Part shown: positions 16,019 through 21,254 of the stretch, in pieces
Layout of the letters: every line of letters begins with the position of its first letter
How positions within the stretch are numbered: the first letter of the stretch is position 1
IMG/VR virus record: IMGVR_UViG_3300042691_012319
Coordinates: 1 to 23,899 of that record
DNA from: a virus
DNA: 23,899 nt
Strand: one strand, 5' to 3'
Notes under the pieces: model-generated
The model's input: the letters and a program-made list of their open reading frames with translations, nothing else
The model's database searches: none
Told to the model about the DNA's origin: nothing
Made by a program: the position numbers and the translations under genes

Positions 16019-16555
16019 ATGTCTAGACCAATCGCTTTAAGGGCAGCTAAAGAAGCCCTAGACAATGTGGGTGTGCAGGAAGTTGGAGACAACCGTGGCA
16101 AGGCGGTTGAAATCTACCAAGCATCCACCATCCCTCCTGTGCCACCCGGTAGCCCTTGGTGCGCTGCCTTTGTGGTTTATAGGCTAAGGAATGCGGCTCA
16201 CGACTTGGCCCTAACAATCCCGGCTGACTGGCCACGCTCGGCATACTGTCCCGATCATGGCAACTGGGCAAGGCGTACCAAGAACTGGGTAAGCGTAAAG
16301 GATGCGGAAGCAGACCCTACTAAAGTGCGTATAGGTGATTTGGTTTGCTTTTGGTTTGCACCGCTGAACAGGCTTGCTCACATCGGCATCGTTACCGGGG
16401 TATTCCCTTGGGGTGTCAAGACCGTAGAGGGTAACACGAGTCCAGAGATGGAAGACGAAGACAAACCAGAACGCGAAGGTGACGGTGTCTACCGCAAGGC
16501 TAGAGCATGGCGCGAGCTTGGCGCAAACGGTGGTTTTGTGTCTATCGATTGGTAG
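16019..16555 (+). CDS. CHAP-type endolysin (peptidoglycan amidase/endopeptidase)
   Basis: Cell-wall hydrolase of 178 residues, probably used for lysis. It has a cysteine peptidase CHAP/NlpC-P60-like fold: 'PGSPWCAAFVVYRL' with the candidate nucleophile C48, 'KVRIGDLVCFWF', then 'LAHIGIVTGV' with H121, and 'VKTVEGNTS' giving E137/N139 as the third polar residue. No signal peptide, SAR segment or separate cell-wall-binding domain is seen, so a holin would be needed for export. Two possible Shine-Dalgarno elements precede it: GGGAGATAAG at 15986 and AAGGAG at 16002; the second is 11 bases from the ATG and is the likely one. A terminator follows. The same fold could instead be a virion-associated hydrolase. 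Confidence 0.85.
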   Translation: MSRPIALRAAKEALDNVGVQEVGDNRGKAVEIYQASTIPPVPPGSPWCAAFVVYRLRNAAHDLALTIPADWPRSAYCPDHGNWARRTKNWVSVKDAEADPTKVRIGDLVCFWFAPLNRLAHIGIVTGVFPWGVKTVEGNTSPEMEDEDKPEREGDGVYRKARAWRELGANGGFVSIDW

Positions 16556-16568
16556 TATAAAGCAACGA

Positions 16569-16610
16569 ACCCGGCAAGCCTCTGTATATGCTCAAACTGC
16601 CGGGTCTCTT
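16569..16610 (+). terminator. terminator after the endolysin gene
   Basis: ACCCGGCA (16569-16576) pairs perfectly with TGCCGGGT (16598-16605) around a 21-base loop that may fold further (AGC/GCT), followed by CTCTT. The weak T-run means termination could be partial. It lies just past the endolysin stop and before the palindrome-rich region. Confidence 0.6.
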
Positions 16611-16623
16611 ATTGAGTGGGTAT

Positions 16624-16667
16624 TTCCAAAATGGAACTAACCACTTGAACTGTTTCCATAATGGAAA
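16624..16667 (+). promoter_or_regulatory. twin palindromes, candidate operators
   Basis: TTCCAAAATGGAA (16624-16636) and TTTCCATAATGGAAA (16653-16667) are near-identical palindromes (TTCCA-3-TGGAA) whose centres are 30 bp apart, about three helical turns. This is the usual layout for two dimers of a regulator binding one DNA face. They lie upstream of the phosphoesterase gene. The binding protein is unknown. Confidence 0.6.
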
Positions 16668-16673
16668 GAGTTG

Positions 16674-16698
16674 AACTTGTAAGAAATCCTTACAAGTT
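16674..16698 (+). repeat. perfect 10-bp inverted repeat adjoining a TTGACA box
   Basis: AACTTGTAAG and CTTACAAGTT are perfect arms around the 5-base AAATC. The right arm runs into TTGACA at 16697-16702. TTGAACT is directly repeated at 16645-16651 and 16671-16677. It may be an operator over a promoter's -35 region. No good -10 was found at 16-18 bp from this TTGACA, so the promoter itself is uncertain. Confidence 0.55.
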
Positions 16699-16719
16699 GA
16701 CAATGATACTACTGCGTTG

Positions 16720-16769
16720 AATGGCTGTATGCCTTCCGGTGGGATACTGCTGGTGAGGTAACAGCCATT
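16720..16769 (+). promoter_or_regulatory. inverted repeat enclosing the ribosome binding site of the phosphoesterase gene
   Basis: AATGGCTGT (16720-16728) is perfectly complementary to ACAGCCATT (16761-16769). The right arm covers the first two bases of the TTG start codon. The loop holds the Shine-Dalgarno-like GGTGAGGT (16752-16759) and the GTGGGATACTG core (16739-16749). In RNA this stem would cover the initiation codon and could control translation; in DNA it could be an operator. Confidence 0.5.
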
Positions 16770-17673
16770 GACAGTCATTGAACATAAACCAGAATCAAAC
16801 GAATTATCGTTATGTCTCATGTCCGACCTGCACATTGGTGGGTTACATGTAGACTATGACCTGATTGAAAAAGAACTCAAACACGCAAAAGATATCGGCG
16901 CAAAGATATTAATAAACGGGGATGTCTTTGATGCCATCATGCCTGGAGACCGTAAGCGTTACCGCGCTAACAACCTACATCCCCGGATGTTCCGCGCTGG
17001 TGATGACATGATCGGCGAATCTATCCGCTGGGCTATCGAAATACTAGAGCCATACAAAGACAACATCATCATGATAGGTGATGGTAACCACGATGACGCG
17101 GTGGCTAGATACCATCATATAGAGCCCGTGAAACACCTTGTGATTGCCCTGAATGGAACAGGTAGTACTAAGATAAAGTATGGCGGTTATCACGGGTTTA
17201 TCCACGTCAAGATGCCTGTAGGTGAGTCAGCAAGTAGGGCACGTTGGGCGCATTACGTCATCCATTATCATCATGGCGCTGGAGGAGCTGCGCCAGTCAC
17301 AAAGGGCGCGATTACTTTCTCCCGTGCTTCTATGTGGCTTGAAGGTGTAGACGCTATCTGGAGAGGTCACACGCATCACAGGCAAGCGGGACGCGACAGC
17401 AAGATAAGCTTCAATCCTTCCATCCTGGAACCGTCAGAGCGTGTCTTATCCAAGGATGTGCTAACGCTCCGCACTGGATCCTATATAGACACTTACAAGG
17501 GTACGACAAGCGAGGAGCTTATACAGCACGGTCGGAAGGATGGCTATGCTGCTTTGTGGGATGCGCCCAATCTGCCTAAAGGTGGCTTGATGCTTCACCT
17601 AAGATGCACAAGGAATAAAAGCAATCCAAACCAGCCACATGTGCCAAGGGTTATAGATCGCTTAGAACTCTAG
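16768..17673 (+). CDS. calcineurin-like metallophosphoesterase
   Basis: A 301-residue two-metal phosphoesterase. All signature motifs are present: D-x-H at D20/H22 ('LMSDLHIGG'), GD at 51-52 ('ILINGDVFDA'), GNHD at 106-109 ('IMIGDGNHDD'), a histidine cluster 'IHYHHG' (H166-H169) and 'GHTHH' at 200-204. The substrate is unknown: nucleotides, nucleic acid ends or phosphoproteins are all possible. There is no nuclease-specific capping domain to mark it as SbcD/Mre11. The TTG start at 16768 is chosen because GGTGAGGT lies eight bases upstream and the core motif begins at residue 20; later ATGs would remove the D-x-H strand. It forms its own unit between two terminators, facing the leftward early genes. 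Confidence 0.88.
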   Translation: MTVIEHKPESNELSLCLMSDLHIGGLHVDYDLIEKELKHAKDIGAKILINGDVFDAIMPGDRKRYRANNLHPRMFRAGDDMIGESIRWAIEILEPYKDNIIMIGDGNHDDAVARYHHIEPVKHLVIALNGTGSTKIKYGGYHGFIHVKMPVGESASRARWAHYVIHYHHGAGGAAPVTKGAITFSRASMWLEGVDAIWRGHTHHRQAGRDSKISFNPSILEPSERVLSKDVLTLRTGSYIDTYKGTTSEELIQHGRKDGYAALWDAPNLPKGGLMLHLRCTRNKSNPNQPHVPRVIDRLEL

Positions 17674-17680
17674 ACAGCAA

Positions 17681-17710
17681 AAGACCACCCTTCTTTCGAG
17701 GGGTGGTCTT
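17681..17710. terminator. bidirectional terminator between converging genes
   Basis: AAGACCACCC (17681-17690) and GGGTGGTCTT (17701-17710) form a perfect 10-bp stem with a 10-base loop. On the minus strand the stem is followed by a TTTT-like tail (GGTCTTTTGC); on the plus strand by TTAC. It should end both the phosphoesterase transcript and the leftward early transcript. The strand is given as unassigned because it serves both. Confidence 0.85.
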
Positions 17711-17765
17711 ACGCTTCCAAGCACCGTTTGTAGTTGTTTTGATTTCCCTTGCGGGTGACTTGATT

Positions 17766-18095
17766 CTATCGCATCAGCTCCGCAATCCAATCAGCAACCC
17801 ATTTACGGATGTCATATTCTGATGGTGGACCCCATGCAAACTGCTCGCCATCAATAATGATGTCAACACCGTTTGAGCTAAACACCATGTGTGTCATAGC
17901 ACCCTTGAAAGTGTGGATGAAAAGAGTACGAGCGATTGGCTCATTGGAAAAGCGCACTGTCTTGGTGTAACGGAAGGAACCGTTTTCCTCATCCCAGTTG
18001 CAATCGTTGCTAATCTCTACCGAATCAAACTGATGCTCTTTGCCCTTGATGGCTGCCGTAAGGCGCTCAAACGTGTACTGCTCTGCTACTGTCAT
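17766..18095 (-). CDS. hypothetical early protein, separately promoted
   Basis: A 109-residue soluble protein of unknown family. It begins 'MTVAEQYTFERLTAAIKGKE', has alternating strand-like segments ('GSFRYTKTVRFSN', 'GVDIIIDGEQFAW') and ends in an amphipathic helix ('IRKWVADWIAELMR'). This alpha-beta-alpha order is common among small phage proteins that bind host targets, but nothing specific can be said. A GGGAGATAAG ribosome binding site lies just before the ATG. A good minus-strand promoter with interlaced inverted repeats sits 35-63 bases upstream, so it can be expressed apart from the upstream recombination genes. The stop is followed at about 55 bases by the bidirectional terminator. 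Confidence 0.7.
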   Translation of the reverse strand: MTVAEQYTFERLTAAIKGKEHQFDSVEISNDCNWDEENGSFRYTKTVRFSNEPIARTLFIHTFKGAMTHMVFSSNGVDIIIDGEQFAWGPPSEYDIRKWVADWIAELMR

Positions 18096-18110
18096 TACTT
18101 ATCTCCCTGC

Positions 18111-18151
18111 GGTGTATATCCGCAATAGGTTTATACACCATGTGCGGATAT
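18111..18151 (-). promoter_or_regulatory. interlaced inverted repeats over a leftward promoter (candidate operator)
   Basis: ATATCCGCA (18116-18124) and TGCGGATAT (18143-18151) are perfect 9-bp arms flanking the -10 box. Interlaced with them, GGTGTAT (18111-18117) and ATACACC (18133-18139) form a second perfect pair. The octamer GGTGTATA recurs at 19671-19678 in the early switch region, so one regulator may act at both places. Confidence 0.6.
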
Positions 18152-18158
18152 CTGTCAA
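18130..18158 (-). promoter_or_regulatory. leftward sigma-70-type promoter (TTGACA-17-TATAAA)
   Basis: Reading the minus strand, TTGACA (18158-18153) and TATAAA (18135-18130) are exactly 17 bp apart, with a full consensus -35 box and a close -10 box. Transcription would begin near 18123, before the GGGAGATAAG site of the 109-residue gene. The -35 box overlaps the end of the upstream Gp157/Gam-like gene. Confidence 0.8.
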
Positions 18159-18694
18159 ACTGTTTTTATGGTTACTGATTCGGTAGCCGGGATTAGATCA
18201 AGCCCAGGCGCATTGTCAAGGGCAAAGTCGCTGAGTTTACTAACCAGCACGGTGTGCTTTGTCTTGACTGCTTCCGGGTTGTGATGCATCAGCCATGCCA
18301 CGGTTTCTTCTTCGTCAACTACCTTGACCCGCTCGGCTACAGTTCGGAATGACACCGTGCCATATGGACAGGTCCACGTCTTGACCTTCAAGGAGCCGTC
18401 TGCCTTGCGTGGTAACTGGCTCATTGCGTAGTCTTGCAGCTGTGCGTTGTACTGACGCTTTAGCCATTCAAGCCGTGCAACTTGTTTACCGATAATCTTG
18501 ACCATGTTATTGGTGATTGCGTCAAGCTTATCTTTCTCGGCTTGTATGCTTGCCTCGATGTCCATACGCTTGCGCATGACCAGCAGTGCGAGATCTTCTG
18601 GTGATTCCTCGCCTGTTATCCAGCCGGATGCTGGACCGGCATACTCGCCGGTTTCCTCGTCCCACAACTCGCCATCTATGATGTCAAAACCCAT
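18155..18694 (-). CDS. Siphovirus Gp157 / Gam-like protein (possible nuclease inhibitor)
   Basis: A 179-residue protein. After an acidic N terminus ('DGELWDEETGEYAGP') comes a long coiled-coil helix, about 43-92 ('MDIEASIQAEKDKLDAI', 'GKQVARLEWLKRQYNAQL'). A strand region follows: 'KVKTWTCPYGTVSFRTVAER' and 'VKVVDEEETVAWLMHHNPEA'. Long helix plus beta hairpin plus this ending is the pattern of Gp157 and Mu Gam-type proteins. Gam shields DNA ends from host exonucleases, and location in an operon with an ERF annealing protein fits. Which of the two related families it belongs to is not decided. GGGAGGT lies about 9 bases before the ATG. Start overlaps the previous stop by one base (TAATG). Confidence 0.72.
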   Translation of the reverse strand: MGFDIIDGELWDEETGEYAGPASGWITGEESPEDLALLVMRKRMDIEASIQAEKDKLDAITNNMVKIIGKQVARLEWLKRQYNAQLQDYAMSQLPRKADGSLKVKTWTCPYGTVSFRTVAERVKVVDEEETVAWLMHHNPEAVKTKHTVLVSKLSDFALDNAPGLDLIPATESVTIKTV

Positions 18695-18912
18695 TATCTA
18701 ATAACCTCCCAATCTTCCCGTGCTTCTTGAATCTGTCGATCGTACAGGTCATCAATGCAAGGACACCAAACGTGCCTATTGCCATCAGCCCTGTACATAA
18801 TCAGATTTCTTTCTCCGATTTTAGAGAACCGGACAAAACTGCCCGGCTCCCATGCTTTGCGCCTGATGCTCAAGCCCTCAAGCAATCTTGTATATACTTC
18901 TCCGAATCTCAA
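18694..18912 (-). CDS. DUF2829 / Tad2-like small protein (candidate anti-Thoeris)
   Basis: Seventy-two residues with the arrangement of the DUF2829 family. The N terminus 'MRFGEVYTRLLEGLSIRRKA' plus W21 corresponds to the family's 'F.eal..l..G..v.R..W' opening. A short strand region follows ('SFVRFSKIG', 'NLIMYR'), and the end 'WCPCIDDL' with final 'REDWEVIR' corresponds to the 'W.ps..Dl.a.DWe' ending. Tad2 proteins of this family bind and hide the cyclic nucleotide signal of Thoeris defence. This member is short, with a compressed middle, so signal binding is not assured. Some DUF2829 proteins have no known role. It overlaps the ERF gene by 4 bases and the Gp157/Gam-like gene by 1. Confidence 0.62.
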   Translation of the reverse strand: MRFGEVYTRLLEGLSIRRKAWEPGSFVRFSKIGERNLIMYRADGNRHVWCPCIDDLYDRQIQEAREDWEVIR

Positions 18913-19388
18913 CGGTTCAAACCTCTTGGCTTGATAGGCTCAGAAATAACGATGTTTCCCTGTGGGCCTCGTGGCAGCTGATTGGTTGCTGTGTTGCCAT
19001 CGTCATCCTCATCAGCTGATATCGCCAGGAGTGCAGACACGCTGTATCTCCTGCCGTAAGTAAGAGCAGAGCCAAGCCCGTGAGCATCAGGCTTAGTTAC
19101 CGGGATGGTTGCTGTTGTGCTGATCCACTCACCTGATGTATGGATGATTCGGCTCTCTACTGTAATCGCTACAACCTTGCCATCTGTGACTATGGTGTCT
19201 GTAGTGCCTTGCGTTAGCATCAAGTCGTTAGCCGTCAGGATAGGGCGCAGAGCGTCCAAGATGGAATCCAAGGTGACGTACTTGGAGCGAAAGGCAGGGT
19301 TAGTGCCTTCCTTACTGATGCCCTGCATCCGGCTTTGTGCCTTAATGAGTGATGGGGCAATAGCGCCTATTGTTTCGCTGCTAGTCAT
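18909..19388 (-). CDS. erf: ERF-family single-strand annealing protein
   Basis: Phage recombinase that anneals complementary single strands, often used for genome circularisation and recombination-dependent replication. In 159 residues it shows the family signatures: 'NPAFRSKYVTLDSILDALRP' (about 30-49), 'LMLTQGTTD', and the hallmark 'GLGSALTYGRRYSVSALL' (104-121) followed by the acidic 'SADEDDDGN' (about 124-132). The length is typical of the core domain without a long C-terminal tail. A GGGAGATAAA site precedes the ATG by six bases, and the start overlaps the upstream gene by 4 bases. It is the main gene of the leftward recombination operon with the Gp157/Gam-like protein. Confidence 0.88.
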   Translation of the reverse strand: MTSSETIGAIAPSLIKAQSRMQGISKEGTNPAFRSKYVTLDSILDALRPILTANDLMLTQGTTDTIVTDGKVVAITVESRIIHTSGEWISTTATIPVTKPDAHGLGSALTYGRRYSVSALLAISADEDDDGNTATNQLPRGPQGNIVISEPIKPRGLNR

Positions 19389-19624
19389 TCTTTATCTCCC
19401 TCTGTATCTGGGTCAGTAATGCTGATCCAAACGGTTTTATCGTTGAACTTGATTAGGTTGTCTTCGATGAAAAACTTACTGTTCCTGTCACGCTCGTAGA
19501 TGAGCCAATCTTGGGCTTCATCTAATGTAAGCTCGTGAGAAGTTTTCAAACCGTGAGCCGTGATGGTTTTGCCCTCTTCGTCGGCATCTTCAACCATAGT
19601 GTAGGCTTGTTGGAAAAGTGTCAT
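19385..19624 (-). CDS. hypothetical first gene of the leftward early operon
   Basis: A 79-residue soluble, acidic protein beginning 'MTLFQQAYTMVEDADEEGKT'. Features include 'LTLDEAQDWLIYERDRN', a helix, and a C-terminal strand region 'KTVWISITDPD'. No family is recognised. The start at 19624 is chosen because a GGGAGATAAG ribosome binding site lies just upstream and because the promoter's -10 (19656-19661) lies inside any longer reading frame to 19684. The mRNA leader would begin with a small hairpin (GTACC at 19636-19640 with GGTAC at 19645-19649). The stop overlaps the ERF start by 4 bases. Confidence 0.68.
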   Translation of the reverse strand: MTLFQQAYTMVEDADEEGKTITAHGLKTSHELTLDEAQDWLIYERDRNSKFFIEDNLIKFNDKTVWISITDPDTEGDKE

Positions 19625-19655
19625 TCTTATCTCCCGTACCGCTTGGTACACATCA

Positions 19656-19684
19656 ATAATATATTCTAACGGTGTATATGTCAA
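19656..19684 (-). promoter_or_regulatory. leftward early promoter (TTGACA-17-TATTAT)
   Basis: On the minus strand, TTGACA (19684-19679) and TATTAT (19661-19656) are 17 bp apart. The spacer contains ATATACACC, the complement of the GGTGTATAT element also found at the 18111 operator. Transcription would start near 19649 and run into the recombination operon. Confidence 0.8.
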
Positions 19685-19693
19685 GTCTTGACA
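19679..19693. promoter_or_regulatory. palindrome made by the two opposing -35 boxes (TGTCAAG T CTTGACA)
   Basis: A perfect 7-bp-arm palindrome in which each arm is the -35 box of one of the divergent promoters. A dimeric regulator bound here would block or touch both RNA polymerases, making this the most probable operator of the early switch. Confidence 0.65.
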
Positions 19694-19715
19694 ATATACT
19701 AAGTGTGTATATACA
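19688..19715 (+). promoter_or_regulatory. rightward promoter (TTGACA-16-TATACA) for the HTH regulator
   Basis: TTGACA (19688-19693) and TATACA (19710-19715) are 16 bp apart. A start seven bases past the -10 would fall at about 19722, directly at the ATG at 19723, which has no Shine-Dalgarno sequence. This suggests a leaderless mRNA. Confidence 0.7.
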
Positions 19716-19722
19716 ATGGGGC

Positions 19723-19947
19723 ATGATTAGAGGATTGACCCAACAGGAGCTGGCGCGTAGGACTGGTTTTACACAACCACGTATCAGCGACTATATGACA
19801 GGCAAAAAGGCTCCATCGGACACAAGTTTGATGAAGCTCGCAGAAGCGATGGATATGGATCCTGCGGAACTCTCGAAGCAGTTGATGTTGCGTAGGACAC
19901 TCCGCAAGGGTAAAGCACCGGAAGCATCGGAGCAACCGGGCGAATAA
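19723..19947 (+). CDS. small Cro/CI-type helix-turn-helix regulator
   Basis: A 74-residue DNA-binding protein, probably the regulator of the divergent early switch. The HTH is plain: 'LTQQELARRTGFTQPRISDY' (about 5-24) followed by 'MTGKKAPSDTSLMKLAEAMD', the usual XRE-family helices 4-5. The C-terminal tail is short and basic then acidic ('RRTLRKGKAPEASEQPGE'), with no peptidase or oligomerisation domain, so it resembles Cro or a minimal repressor. An in-frame GTG at 19672 would add 17 residues, but that stretch is the promoter region itself; ATG 19723 is therefore chosen. The promoter places the mRNA 5' end at or next to this ATG. Confidence 0.82.
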   Translation: MIRGLTQQELARRTGFTQPRISDYMTGKKAPSDTSLMKLAEAMDMDPAELSKQLMLRRTLRKGKAPEASEQPGE

Positions 19948-19974
19948 GTTAGAGATAGTTAGGAGATAAAGAAG

Positions 19975-20283
19975 ATGCGACGATGCAACGAATGTGGGAA
20001 CTCGGTAGAAGATACAGATCGAATGTGTACGGCTTGCCGGTTGGCAGAATGGCGGCACTTTGAACGCCATGCACAGCAGGCACGTAGACGGCAGGAGGCA
20101 CTTGATGCTAACCGACAGGCACACAATGCAAGGCGGCGTAACATCGATGGTGCAATCAAGGCAGGCATTATCACTGCGGTTAGCGTGATGCTGTTCCTTG
20201 CTCTGGTATCTGCTACCCGTGATGCTATGCGATACGAGTACATCACAAAGCCTGCAATGCTCAAGGCAAACGGTGTTAGATGA
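19975..20283 (+). CDS. membrane-anchored zinc-ribbon protein
   Basis: A 102-residue protein. The first 21 residues form a zinc ribbon with C4-x2-C7 and C18-x2-C21 ('MRRCNECGNS', 'MCTACR'). An arginine/glutamine-rich helical linker follows (about 25-58, 'RRRQEALDANRQAHNARR'), then one transmembrane segment at about 63-80 ('AGIITAVSVMLFLALVSA') and a short tail. By the positive-inside rule, the basic linker and zinc ribbon would face the cytoplasm. Function unknown; membrane tethering of a regulatory or DNA-handling complex, or superinfection exclusion, are guesses. An AGGAGATAAA site precedes the ATG. The stop overlaps the methyltransferase start by 4 bases (ATGA). Confidence 0.72.
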   Translation: MRRCNECGNSVEDTDRMCTACRLAEWRHFERHAQQARRRQEALDANRQAHNARRRNIDGAIKAGIITAVSVMLFLALVSATRDAMRYEYITKPAMLKANGVR

Positions 20284-21254
20284 GTAACTATACATTACTG
20301 CAAGGGCATTGTCTGGAAGTACTCCGGACACTGCCTGCCGAATCGGTGCAAACCTGCATCACATCCCCGCCTTACTTTGGCTTACGTGATTACGGATGCG
20401 ATGGGCAGATAGGGCTAGAGTCTACACCTGATGCTTTCGTATCTTCATTGGTTGATGTGTTTGCAGAAGTGCATCGAGTCTTGAAATCAGACGGTACGCT
20501 TTGGCTAAACCTTGGTGACAGTTATGCTGCACAGCGTGGCGGCACTTCAATGCCAGCGGAAACATTAGCCGGTGGTATTGGTGGCAAAGGTGACAAGGCT
20601 GCACACCGTGGACATGATGGAGCAGCTGGACACGCACACCGAAACGCCAGCAATATAGGGCTAAAGCACAAAGACCTTATCGGCATCCCTTGGCGTGTTG
20701 CTTTTGCCCTCCAGCAGTACGGCTGGTATCTACGGCAGGACATCATCTGGCACAAGCCTAACCCTATGCCGGAATCGGTAACTGACCGATGCACCAAGGC
20801 ACACGAGTACATCTTTCTGCTGTCAAAGTCAGACCGCTACTTTTACGATTACGAAGCAATAAAGGAAGATGCCATTACACCTCCTACTGTAAGAGATAAA
20901 CACGCTGAAGGATACCAAGCAGATTATTCAAAGGGCGATAGGTTCAGCTCTGGTGCTCGTGTATATGGCGCAGATGGTAGACGCAACAAACGAAGCGTCT
21001 GGACTGTATGCACAAAGCCCTACAAGGGCGCACACTTTGCCGTATACCCAACCGAACTGATACGACCTTGTATCCTTGCCGGTAGCCGTCCCGGTGACAC
21101 CGTGCTTGACCCATTCAATGGAAGCGGTACAACTGGTTTTGTATCAATGGAAGAACGGCGGAAGTACATCGGGATTGATATCAACGATGAGTACTTAGCC
21201 ATTGCAGAGGCTCGAATCAAATCAGCTCAGGTTCAAGAACAGATGGACTTTTAG
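20280..21254 (+). CDS. DNA (cytosine-N4 or adenine-N6) methyltransferase
   Basis: A 324-residue SAM-dependent DNA methyltransferase with beta-class motif order. The catalytic motif IV 'TSPPYFGLRDYG' (28-39, SPPY at 29-32) comes early and the SAM-binding motif I 'DPFNGSGTTG' (277-286) is near the C terminus, followed by 'KYIGIDINDEYLAIAEARI'. The region between, including 'LGDSYAAQRGG' and 'FALQQYGWYLRQDIIWHKPN', carries further conserved motifs and the target-recognition part. SPPY alone does not separate N4-cytosine from N6-adenine enzymes. No restriction partner is adjacent, so it is probably a solitary protective or regulatory enzyme. Overlaps the previous gene by 4 bases and the sigma gene by 1 (TAGTG). 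Confidence 0.9.
   Translation: MSNYTLLQGHCLEVLRTLPAESVQTCITSPPYFGLRDYGCDGQIGLESTPDAFVSSLVDVFAEVHRVLKSDGTLWLNLGDSYAAQRGGTSMPAETLAGGIGGKGDKAAHRGHDGAAGHAHRNASNIGLKHKDLIGIPWRVAFALQQYGWYLRQDIIWHKPNPMPESVTDRCTKAHEYIFLLSKSDRYFYDYEAIKEDAITPPTVRDKHAEGYQADYSKGDRFSSGARVYGADGRRNKRSVWTVCTKPYKGAHFAVYPTELIRPCILAGSRPGDTVLDPFNGSGTTGFVSMEERRKYIGIDINDEYLAIAEARIKSAQVQEQMDF

Noticed and set aside
16703-16731. Standard promoter from TTGACA at 16697 with a -10 near 16720
   Set aside because: No acceptable -10 hexamer exists at 16-18 bp; only TGTATG at 23 bp. Kept as a possible -35 or operator part only.
19625-19684. Upstream ATG extending the first leftward gene by 20 residues
   Set aside because: The -10 and predicted RNA start lie inside this extension, and the GGGAGATAAG site points to the ATG at 19624.
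19672-19722. GTG start adding 17 residues to the HTH regulator
   Set aside because: The stretch contains the divergent promoter and palindrome, and has no ribosome site.
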